38,167 nucleotides of DNA, taken from a virus. The notes beneath the pieces were generated by a model that saw only the letters and a program-made list of their open reading frames with translations, searched no databases and was not told the origin of the DNA. Every line of letters starts with the position of its first letter. Position 1 is the first letter of the stretch. Made by a program: the position numbers and the translations under genes. The stretch covers positions 1 to 38,167 of IMG/VR virus record IMGVR_UViG_3300042006_000209; one strand, written 5' to 3'. Below, piece after piece: positions 8,493 through 15,274 of this stretch.

Positions 8493-8501
8493 TTCGTCAC
8501 C

Positions 8502-8894
8502 TCAGAGCCAGCGGCACTCGTGGCGCCGCATTTCCAGACCCACCACATCTTCACCCGCCGTCCATCCGCCCTGGACACGATACACCTCTCGAAAGCCGAG
8601 GTGTCGGGCGAGACCCAGGCTGCGGACGTTTCCGGCGCGCACCTCGCCACGCGCCACCTCGCGTCCCGCCTGAAGGAAGAGGTAACGGAAGGACTCGCGG
8701 AGCAGGCCACGGCACGCGGCCGGGGCCTCCAGGGCAACGTGCATGGAGGCGGCGGCCGGCGTCCAACCGTCGAGCACCACCATGCCCGCCACGCGCCCCG
8801 AGGGCAGCACGGAGGCGAGGCACCGGGCGTCGCCGCTGGGCGCATAGCCAGTGCGCTCGGCAAGCCACCGGAAGCAGTTGGCGGCAGTCACCAT
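8502..8894 (-). CDS. GNAT-family N-acetyltransferase-like protein
   Basis: 130 aa. The C-terminal half (ARGEVRAGNVRSLGLARHLGF) matches the last conserved motif of GNAT acetyltransferases. The acetyl-CoA loop (R/Q-x-x-G-x-G/A) is poorly matched, so activity is uncertain. The ATG was chosen at the end of the upstream gene; the nearest SD-like sequence (AAGGCGGG) is rather far. It sits between tail genes and is co-transcribed with them. Related small GNATs occur in the structural modules of short-tailed phages, with unknown role. Confidence 0.65.
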   Translation of the reverse strand: MVTAANCFRWLAERTGYAPSGDARCLASVLPSGRVAGMVVLDGWTPAAASMHVALEAPAACRGLLRESFRYLFLQAGREVARGEVRAGNVRSLGLARHLGFREVYRVQGGWTAGEDVVGLEMRRHECRWL

Positions 8895-8896
8895 GA

Positions 8897-10513
8897 CTAG
8901 AAAAACCCGCCTTGCGTGTAGGCCACATCCACGCCCACCAGCACCGTCCGGGCAATAGAGGTGCCGCGAATCGCCACCGCGACGTTGACGCCCATGCCGC
9001 TGGCGCCGGAAGAGGCGTACGCCGGGGCTGCGGCGCCGCCCCAAACGTCTTCGTCCCATACGGCGGTGTCCCAAAGCGCTCCGTCCCCCGTGAGGACGAG
9101 TTCCACCGCGTCAATCTCCGCTTGGTTGTAGTCGAAGCGCGCCGCTGCCACGTAGGAGGGCGTGACGCCGTCGGAAAGCAGGAGCGGCCGAATCGAACTG
9201 ACGCGCTTCTGGCGCGGAGAGCCCAGGTTGCTGAAGGCCCCGAGGACGCTCCACTCGACGGGATCATACGCGCTGGGGTCAGCGAGAGGCACGGCGTCGA
9301 GGTAGCCCGTGTTGACGCACACTCGCCCGTCGTCCGTCCCGAAGTATAGGCGCCCCTCCCACGCGTTGGCCGACAGGATGGGAAGCGCCGTATAGGAGAA
9401 CCATCCTCGCGACGCCGAGGACTGCGCGAGTTGCAGGGTAGTGCTGCCCGTCCCCTTCGGCACCAACAACAGTAGCGCGTTGTCCTCGGGGTGCAGCACA
9501 ATGCCCCAGTCACGAAGGCTGGCCTTCTCCAGCATGATGCGGTTGATGAGGTTGGCAATCTTCGCGGTGGCGTACTCCGCCGAGCCGATAGCGCCAACCA
9601 CCAGCCGTGACAGCGGGATGAGTCCCTGCCGCGACAGAAGCAGCAGCTCCCCGCCGTACGTGGAGGCGATGCGCCGGCCGGAGGGTGGCGTCCCTATCTG
9701 CCACACGCCGCGCAGCCCGAAGGCGCTTGCCGAGGCCGGATCCGTCCCCTGGTACACCGCCACATCCCCACCGCTCGAAATGGCGACAAGCGAGTCATCG
9801 AGCCCCGCTCCGCCGTCGTACGTCCAGTTCCACAGCCCCACCAGCGCCCCGCCCTCGCGGAACACCGTGCCGAATGGGAAGCGGGTGGCGGTGCCGTAGA
9901 TTTGCCCGACGGGCAGGTACCACGCGTCAGCCGTGTCCCGTTCCACCAGCCACACACGGTTTTTGAAGACGGCGACGAAGGCGGCGCGAGCCGGGTTGAA
10001 GCCGTCAATCTGCGTCGGGCCCGTGCCCTGCGTCACAGCCGTCCAGGACGCACCACTCTCCGAGTATACGTGGAGCCCGTTGGCTTCATCGCAGTACAGA
10101 AGGAAGTGGCCAGCGGCTGTGACGAACACCGCCGAGTTGCCGTGCCCGGATAGGCCCGTAGGGGTGGCGAACGTGTAGACGTCCGGCGGCGTAGTGCTCG
10201 ACGCGGACACGTCCCAAATGCTGGACTCCGTGGTGACGAACAGTTTTCCCGAGGCCGGAGTGCTTCCAGAAAACGGCAGGACGCTGCGCACCTCGTCCGT
10301 CGTGGTGCCCGTCAGGCCCGTGCACCACTCGCGGTAGCCGAAGCGCCCGCGCAGGCCGTTCTCGGCCGAAATGAGGTTGACGGCGGACACGCAATCCAGC
10401 GCCGGCATGGTGAGCCCCGCTGACACGGTGTTGAGGCCGCCGGTGGGCGCGGGTACGTGGTACGACTGGACGGAGGGCGGAGAGGGCGGGCGACGACTGC
10501 GCGGCGTAGCCAT
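8897..10513 (-). CDS. Tail nozzle / hub-like structural protein
   Basis: 538 aa. It opens with a short basic tail and then APTGGLNTVSAGLTMPALDC and a NGLRGRFGYREW-type segment, a pattern of large beta-rich tail proteins placed after the head-tail adaptor in short-tailed phages. Most of the protein is beta-like with repeated Gly/Trp/Ser loops, compatible with a propeller or nozzle. The ATG overlaps the stop of the adaptor-like gene (TGATG). A tubular-B or nozzle role is inferred from size, composition and order. Confidence 0.65.
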   Translation of the reverse strand: MATPRSRRPPSPPSVQSYHVPAPTGGLNTVSAGLTMPALDCVSAVNLISAENGLRGRFGYREWCTGLTGTTTDEVRSVLPFSGSTPASGKLFVTTESSIWDVSASSTTPPDVYTFATPTGLSGHGNSAVFVTAAGHFLLYCDEANGLHVYSESGASWTAVTQGTGPTQIDGFNPARAAFVAVFKNRVWLVERDTADAWYLPVGQIYGTATRFPFGTVFREGGALVGLWNWTYDGGAGLDDSLVAISSGGDVAVYQGTDPASASAFGLRGVWQIGTPPSGRRIASTYGGELLLLSRQGLIPLSRLVVGAIGSAEYATAKIANLINRIMLEKASLRDWGIVLHPEDNALLLLVPKGTGSTTLQLAQSSASRGWFSYTALPILSANAWEGRLYFGTDDGRVCVNTGYLDAVPLADPSAYDPVEWSVLGAFSNLGSPRQKRVSSIRPLLLSDGVTPSYVAAARFDYNQAEIDAVELVLTGDGALWDTAVWDEDVWGGAAAPAYASSGASGMGVNVAVAIRGTSIARTVLVGVDVAYTQGGFF

Positions 10514-11241
10514 CAGACGCCCCCAAAGCCAGTGTCCGGGACATTCACGCTGTCCAGCAAGCGCCCAAAGCCGGCGGCCCGCTGCGACAGGGAGAGGACG
10601 GGCGCGGCCGAGTCGGCGCTCACCGCCGCATCCCACGCGCGCTCGTAGTCCGCGCGGGCTGCGCTGGAGTCAAAGCCCTTGGCCTCCAGGAAGAGCACGC
10701 GCACCTTGCGGCTGACGAGGTATGGATCCAGCCACACGACGTCCGTGGAGGCCGAAACCCGGTCCGCCGTGGGTGCGGCGTTGCCGGTGGCAGCCACCCA
10801 GTAGTTGGAGACGTACTCGAGGAAGACGGAGCGCGTCGACGTCGGCGTGGGCGTCACCTGAATGTCGCCACCCAACACCCGGAAATAGGTGTCCACCACG
10901 CCGCCAGCGGACTGGGCCTGAAGCGCCTGCCACTGCTGCGAGGACACGGGGCCGCCTAGCGGCAGGTCACTCGTCCTGTCCCATGCCGTCTGGTCAATGA
11001 CGCGGCGGAAGTCGGAGGGCAGGGAGTAGGTGGCAATGCCGTCTTCGAGCGTCACCTCTGCCTGCTTGCGAAACTGGCTCCAGGTGTAGTCCCGGAGGAT
11101 GGCGCGCCCAGCCGCCGTCAGCAGGCGCACCAACTGCTTCACGTTGTCATCCGTGGAGGCGACTGGGTCAGCCCCCGGGTCCGAGAGGCCAACCTCAACC
11201 GCGACATCGCTGATGATGGAGGCAGCCGTCTCGTAGCCCAT
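10513..11241 (-). CDS. Head-tail adaptor / tubular-A-like protein
   Basis: 242 aa. The N-terminal helices (ASIISDVAVEVGLSD, then VRLLTAAGRAILRDYTW) and the segment EDGIATYSLPSDFRRVIDQT with downstream WL and YE motifs resemble proteins of the tail-tubular-A/adaptor type, which bind the portal ring and nucleate the short tail. The position, just before the large nozzle-like protein, agrees. It starts three bases after the neighbouring stop. Confidence 0.65.
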   Translation of the reverse strand: MGYETAASIISDVAVEVGLSDPGADPVASTDDNVKQLVRLLTAAGRAILRDYTWSQFRKQAEVTLEDGIATYSLPSDFRRVIDQTAWDRTSDLPLGGPVSSQQWQALQAQSAGGVVDTYFRVLGGDIQVTPTPTSTRSVFLEYVSNYWVAATGNAAPTADRVSASTDVVWLDPYLVSRKVRVLFLEAKGFDSSAARADYERAWDAAVSADSAAPVLSLSQRAAGFGRLLDSVNVPDTGFGGV

Positions 11242-11244
11242 GGA

Positions 11245-11802
11245 CTACCCCTTGCCCTTCTTGTCGAGACGCTCGAGCGTCTCGTTCATCTTCGCCATCT
11301 GGGCACGAAGGGCCGCCAACTCCGCGTCCTTTCGCTCCAACTCCGCGCGGAGCGAGGCCATCGGCGCAGTGGCCTTTGCGGCCTCCAGGAAGTCTCGGGC
11401 CTTCTGCCGGAGGGCGAGGATGGGGCCGAGGTTCTGCGCATTGCCGTCCGACAATCCGGCGAGGTGCTCCACGGTGTACACCTTGAAGTAGGCGAGTTCC
11501 TCCACCTGGGCTCGGGTGGCCGCCGGCCACTCCTTCAGCGGGGTGCCGGAGGTGGGGGCCTCCTTGCCGGCCTTGTACGCCTCGTGCGCGATCCGGTGGG
11601 CCCGGACGTCGTCGGGGCGTACGGGCCTCTCGATGCGCGTCGTCTTGTCGCCCGGCACCTGAATGCGAATGTAGTCCACATCCTCGAAGACAGGACGGCC
11701 CGCCTCGGCGGACTTCGCCTCGTTCTGCACGGGGTGGCTGTAGAACTGGACGAAGAGGTTGCTTGCCGTGCTGCCCTCTCCGAGAACGTCGAAATCGCGC
11801 AT
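11245..11802 (-). CDS. Conserved structural-module protein
   Basis: 185 aa. The N-terminal half has RPVFEDVDYIRIQVPGDKTT followed by a GTPLKEWP stretch and a TVEHLAGLSD segment, a pattern I know from unnamed proteins coded next to podovirus capsid genes. The C-terminal ~50 residues are a charged coiled coil (LRAELERKDAELAALRAQM). Its function is unknown; a capsid-associated or assembly factor is likely. It follows a GC hairpin at 11826-11854 that may lower its expression relative to the capsid genes. Confidence 0.75.
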   Translation of the reverse strand: MRDFDVLGEGSTASNLFVQFYSHPVQNEAKSAEAGRPVFEDVDYIRIQVPGDKTTRIERPVRPDDVRAHRIAHEAYKAGKEAPTSGTPLKEWPAATRAQVEELAYFKVYTVEHLAGLSDGNAQNLGPILALRQKARDFLEAAKATAPMASLRAELERKDAELAALRAQMAKMNETLERLDKKGKG

Positions 11803-11825
11803 CGCTTCCCTCTGTGCTGCGAGAA

Positions 11826-11854
11826 GGGCGCCGCCTCTCGCTGGCGCGGCGCCC
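11826..11854 (-). terminator. Strong GC hairpin between decoration and minor genes
   Basis: GGGCGCCGC and GCGGCGCCC pair perfectly over nine bases. No U-tract follows on the minus strand (TTCTCGCAG), so it is more likely an attenuator or RNA-processing barrier than a full terminator. The position, directly after the capsid and decoration genes, fits down-regulation of later genes. Confidence 0.45.
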
Positions 11855-11864
11855 GGGTGTGCTG

Positions 11865-12356
11865 CTAGGCGTTGTCGGTGTCCGCGCAGCTCGGGTACGA
11901 GAGCGAGAGCACCGCCAGACCGGCCGACGGCGTACCGTCCGCCGTGGCGTAGTTGGCGCCGTAGACGATGTCTCCGGCCACCACCGCGTCATCCACCGTG
12001 CCCGCCGTCGCCGTCAGGTACACCGTGGCACCAGCGGCGGCCGTCGCGGACTTCGCCACCGCCGCACCGGACACTTGCACCCACCCGTAGGTGGTGGTGG
12101 AACTGAGCGCGGCCATCATCACGCCGACGAGGCCCTTGCTCCGGGTGGTGGCGAGGGCCGTCACGCCCGTGTACGGGTTGTACGTGACGACGGAGCCCAC
12201 GGCGCCGTTGGCCACGCCCTTGACGTAGACGAACTCGCCCGCGCCGTAGGTGGTGTCCTGCGCCTCGACGCGGGTACCGAAGGGGTGCTGCTGGGTGCTG
12301 GAGGCTTCCTCGATGCGCTGGCCGCCAAGGAGCGTGTCACTTCGTCCGAATGCCAT
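11865..12356 (-). CDS. Capsid decoration-like protein
   Basis: 163 aa, Gly/Ala/Thr/Val-rich and beta-like, without Trp-rich or enzymatic motifs (AVGSVVTYNPYTGVTAL, then GWVQVSGAAVAKSA). This composition and size are typical of head decoration or stabilising proteins coded beside the major capsid gene. Here the homing endonuclease gene separates the two. The assignment is by composition and location, not by a diagnostic motif. Confidence 0.65.
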   Translation of the reverse strand: MAFGRSDTLLGGQRIEEASSTQQHPFGTRVEAQDTTYGAGEFVYVKGVANGAVGSVVTYNPYTGVTALATTRSKGLVGVMMAALSSTTTYGWVQVSGAAVAKSATAAAGATVYLTATAGTVDDAVVAGDIVYGANYATADGTPSAGLAVLSLSYPSCADTDNA

Positions 12357-12359
12357 GTG

Positions 12360-12836
12360 CTACACAGCCTTTCTGTGCCGCTTGTTCGTATTGGATACGC
12401 TCCACGTCGTCCAGCGGCAGTTGGTCGGCGTGTAATCACCGTCGTTGTCGATGCGGTCCAGCACTCCGGTGGGTTCGCCCATGTCGGCATAGAAGTTCTC
12501 GAACTTCTGCCAGCGCTCGCACACCGAAATCCCTCGACCGCCGTAGTTCTTGTAGGCCCTGTGCCGGGCGTTCTGGCACCGCGCCTTCATAGAGGACCAC
12601 ACGGCGTAGACCTTGGTGCCCTCCATGCCGTGCTTCGTCGAGCGCTCGCGGGACAGGCAGCCACACGACTTCGTGACTCCCGACCGAAGGGCGGCCCACT
12701 GCACGGACTTCTCGGTCCCACAATCACAGCGGACGCGAAAGTACCGGATGCGCCCCTTGGAGCGCGCGGTTACTCGCGATTCCGCCTCCTGTAGCACCGT
12801 CAGCATTCCGAATCGATTCCCCGTGATGTCGGCCAT
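12360..12836 (-). CDS. HNH-type homing endonuclease inserted in capsid operon
   Basis: 158 aa. The N-terminal zinc-ribbon half has CDCG (37-40) and SCGC (57-60). The second half has YKNYGGRGISVCERW (95-109) and the signature LDRIDNDGDYTPTNCRW (126-142), as in free-standing phage HNH-like homing nucleases. Such genes spread by cutting uninvaded alleles in co-infecting phages. It splits the usual capsid/decoration pair. Its SD lies inside a perfect hairpin (12839-12858), and a promoter-like TATACT lies just upstream, suggesting separate, tightly controlled expression. Confidence 0.85.
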   Translation of the reverse strand: MADITGNRFGMLTVLQEAESRVTARSKGRIRYFRVRCDCGTEKSVQWAALRSGVTKSCGCLSRERSTKHGMEGTKVYAVWSSMKARCQNARHRAYKNYGGRGISVCERWQKFENFYADMGEPTGVLDRIDNDGDYTPTNCRWTTWSVSNTNKRHRKAV

Positions 12837-12838
12837 GT

Positions 12839-12858
12839 GTCCTCCTTTGACGGAGGAC
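12839..12858 (-). promoter_or_regulatory. RNA hairpin hiding the SD of the homing endonuclease
   Basis: On the minus strand GTCCTCC, the loop GTCAAA and GGAGGAC form a perfect seven-pair stem. The 3' arm contains the GGAGG that should recruit ribosomes for the ATG at 12836. Read-through mRNA from the capsid gene would carry both arms and be poorly translated. There is no U-tract, so it is not a terminator. Confidence 0.6.
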
Positions 12859-12864
12859 AGTATA
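12859..12864 (-). promoter_or_regulatory. Candidate -10 (TATACT) for the endonuclease gene
   Basis: TATACT on the minus strand is five of six to the sigma-70 consensus. It lies directly before the hairpin, so a start ~7 bases downstream would fall near base 12852, after the 5' arm. The best -35 (GAGACT, 18-base spacer) is weak. Confidence 0.4.
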
Positions 12865-12869
12865 GCCGA

Positions 12870-13835
12870 TTATGCGCCCGTGAGTCTCCCTTGGAACTGG
12901 GCGCCGGAGCAGGTGAGGTTGCCGGCGAAGGCCAGGATCTGAACCTCCGCGTCTTGGTTGGTGGGCACGCGTCGGTTGGGCGAGAGCGGCACCATGTTGC
13001 GCTGGGAGTGGGGCCGCCAGTGCAGGTACTTGGTGTTGAGGAAGTACATGGTTTTCGCGGTGGCGTACCCACCGATGCCGCCGTCGAGCACCACGTCGGC
13101 ATCCATGAACTTCACCGAGGGGAAACCGAGCTTCGCGGTGTCCGTGCCGGTGAAGCGCTGGAGGGCCTGGAGGCTGGCCATGTACACCGCCCACGCGGTG
13201 CCATCCGCGATGATGAGGTCCGGCCGGTCCGCGCCGCGCGTGCACGAGGCCCACAGGGTGTTCATGTACCCCTGGATGTTGCTGGAGGTGAGGGCGACGC
13301 CGGGGCTCTGCACCTGCGAGCGCCAGAACGTCCACGTGGCCCGGTCCACGCCGCCGTAGGTGCCGGTGGCGGGGTTGACGGGCACCGCAGCATCCAGCCC
13401 GACGAGTTGCTTGCCACCGTTGGCAGTGCCATCCGAGTAGAGGGCGGCCGAGATGAGGTTGGCCATGGTGGACTCGGCGACGTTGATTCGTCCCTCCATC
13501 AGGTCGATCATCGCCTCCTTGCCGCTGTTCTGGAGCATCTCCAGGCCCGACATGACGACGGGCACGGCGGCCTGCTTGATGGCGAACTCAGCCGCGCTGA
13601 TGACGTCCTGTGCCGAGGTGGGCAGCGTGTCGTAGCCGGAGTACCACCCGGCGTTGCTGTTCTCCGCGAAAGCCAGCTCCTCGTAGATGAGCCGGCCGCC
13701 AGAGAAGGTGCGCTCGGCACGGCCCTGCTGAAGCTTGGCCAGAAGTGCGTTGTTCTTGGAGACGTTGTCGCGAATCTTCTTGGACCGCGACTCGATGGTG
13801 GTGGCGATGATGTCGGAAACGTTCGGGAAAGCCAT
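12870..13835 (-). CDS. Major capsid protein
   Basis: 321 aa. The N-terminus MAFPNVSDIIATTIESRSKK with DNVSKNNALLAKL and the GGRLIYEELAFAEN segment match the major head proteins of Burkholderia-type podoviruses as I know them, presumed to have the HK97 fold. The region WTFWRSQVQSP and the C-terminal NLTCSGAQFQGRL also fit. The position after the scaffold gene agrees. Expression should be the highest in the operon. The stop is TAA, 34 bases before the ATG of the homing nuclease gene. Confidence 0.9.
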   Translation of the reverse strand: MAFPNVSDIIATTIESRSKKIRDNVSKNNALLAKLQQGRAERTFSGGRLIYEELAFAENSNAGWYSGYDTLPTSAQDVISAAEFAIKQAAVPVVMSGLEMLQNSGKEAMIDLMEGRINVAESTMANLISAALYSDGTANGGKQLVGLDAAVPVNPATGTYGGVDRATWTFWRSQVQSPGVALTSSNIQGYMNTLWASCTRGADRPDLIIADGTAWAVYMASLQALQRFTGTDTAKLGFPSVKFMDADVVLDGGIGGYATAKTMYFLNTKYLHWRPHSQRNMVPLSPNRRVPTNQDAEVQILAFAGNLTCSGAQFQGRLTGA

Positions 13836-13874
13836 GGTGCCTCGAAAGGGGGTGGGCCTGAGCGGAACTCTTGC

Positions 13875-13904
13875 GCGTGGGCGGCCAATGCCGCTCGCTC
13901 ACGC
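13875..13904 (-). other. Bulged GC hairpin between scaffold and capsid genes
   Basis: Arms GCGTG...GCGGC and GCCGC.CACGC pair with a bulge inside the 84-bp gap between scaffold (stop 13920) and capsid (start 13835). There is no U-tract. It may stabilise or process the capsid mRNA. Confidence 0.3.
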
Positions 13905-13919
13905 CCCTTCCGCATGGGG

Positions 13920-14948
13920 CTACCGGGCCGAGAACTTGGACATCGCCGCTTCCAGCGCGCCGCGCACGGTTTCAGGCTGGGCCGCCACGGTGGGGGCTGC
14001 CTCGTTCCGCACGCTCGATGAGGCGTTTCGGACTCGCTGCGTGGCCCCTGCCTGGGTCACAGCGGCCTTTGCGGCCTCCCGCTGAGCGACGACCCCGGCA
14101 ATCTCGGGGTGCATCTTCAACGCAAGATCATACGCGTCTTCCAGAGTGACAGCAATCCCCTGGCGAGAGCGTAGCTCGATGATGTCCGCCATGGTGTCGC
14201 GCACGTCGTCGAAGAACTCGCGGGTGGCGCCGAACTCCGTCACCCGCTTCGCGTTCTCCTGCTGGGCGTACGTGGCCTGCTGCTGGCGCTGCGCCTCGGC
14301 CTGCTCGAGGAGTCGATCGAGGCGCGGATCCCTGAATTCCTGCTGCCGCTGTTCTGGTGCCTGCCCGGACAGCGCGGCGTCCAACGCGTCGATGGGCACC
14401 GCGTACGCCTTCACCAACTGGGCGACGAGGGCGGCCTTGCTGGTGGGGCTGCCCGTCTGGAGCGCGTGAGCCGTCTGGAGCAGGTTGCCCACGACGGCCA
14501 TTGGCTCGCCGGTAATGGCGCCACGGTACGGGGCAATCGCCTTGGAGAATGCCTCGGCCGTGCGCCGCGCCTCGGCCGACTGGTTGAGGACCACGGAGGC
14601 TTCCCGCTCGCGCCTGACAATCTCCTCGCGCACCTCCGGCGGGAGGGTGAGCCACTTCTCGCGTATGGCGGGCTTCCACGACTGTGGCGGCTTCAGGTCG
14701 ACGCCAGCGGTGGCGGGCGGCGTGGGGGGCGCCTTGGCCGGCTCGTTCGGCGCCTCGGGAGTGGCCGTGGGCGCCTCGGTCGGAGCGGCCTTCGGCGCAA
14801 ACCGGCCATCGGGGCCACGCTCCGCTCCCGCGCTCTCGGCCGGCTGTGGCACCTCGGCGGCGGGCGTCTCAACAACGGCGGCCGGAGACGTCTCCTCTTT
14901 TGCATCAGCCTCGTAAGCCGCGCTCAGTGCATCGCGAATGTCGCTCAT
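13920..14948 (-). CDS. Capsid scaffolding protein
   Basis: 342 aa. The N-terminal third is acidic and Ala/Pro/Glu-rich and disordered. Then comes PQSWKPAIREKWLTLPPEVR, a motif I associate with podovirus scaffolds, followed by long charged helices (EQAEAQRQQQATYAQQENAK) and a basic C-terminus. Scaffolds guide capsid assembly and then leave the head. It lies directly upstream of the capsid gene, and its ATG overlaps the stop of the 109-aa gene (ATGA). Confidence 0.85.
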   Translation of the reverse strand: MSDIRDALSAAYEADAKEETSPAAVVETPAAEVPQPAESAGAERGPDGRFAPKAAPTEAPTATPEAPNEPAKAPPTPPATAGVDLKPPQSWKPAIREKWLTLPPEVREEIVRREREASVVLNQSAEARRTAEAFSKAIAPYRGAITGEPMAVVGNLLQTAHALQTGSPTSKAALVAQLVKAYAVPIDALDAALSGQAPEQRQQEFRDPRLDRLLEQAEAQRQQQATYAQQENAKRVTEFGATREFFDDVRDTMADIIELRSRQGIAVTLEDAYDLALKMHPEIAGVVAQREAAKAAVTQAGATQRVRNASSSVRNEAAPTVAAQPETVRGALEAAMSKFSAR

Positions 14949-15274
14949 TTCCGTCCCCTGCTCATGGCGCGGGCGACGTCCTGGCGACGCTCCTCCCGCT
15001 GGTGGGTACCCTGCTGAATGGCTTGCCGCTCCTGTGCGGCGCGGGCAAACGTGCCCTTGAAGTCGTCGTAGTCCGCGAGGTTGTTGGCGCGCATGTAGTT
15101 GCGGCGCTTCGTGCGGCTGCCGATGTCCGTCCCGTCCGGCGCGCGGACGCCGTCCATGTACAAGTCCGTGACAGGCGCCGTCAGCCCGCACGTGGATTGG
15201 AAGTCCTCGCTCACCAGGACGGGCTCTGCGAGAGGTTTGCCGCCCATGGTGTACGCCCAGCGCTGGCGACTCAT
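14945..15274 (-). CDS. Conserved small protein between portal and scaffold
   Basis: 109 aa. A central segment, TDLYMDGVRAPDGTDIGSRT, followed by KRRNYMRANNLADYDDF and a basic Gln/Arg-rich C-terminus, matches unnamed proteins found between portal and scaffold genes in podoviruses as far as I recall. The role is unknown. Both ends overlap neighbours by four bases, so translation is coupled to portal and scaffold. Confidence 0.75.
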   Translation of the reverse strand: MSRQRWAYTMGGKPLAEPVLVSEDFQSTCGLTAPVTDLYMDGVRAPDGTDIGSRTKRRNYMRANNLADYDDFKGTFARAAQERQAIQQGTHQREERRQDVARAMSRGRK

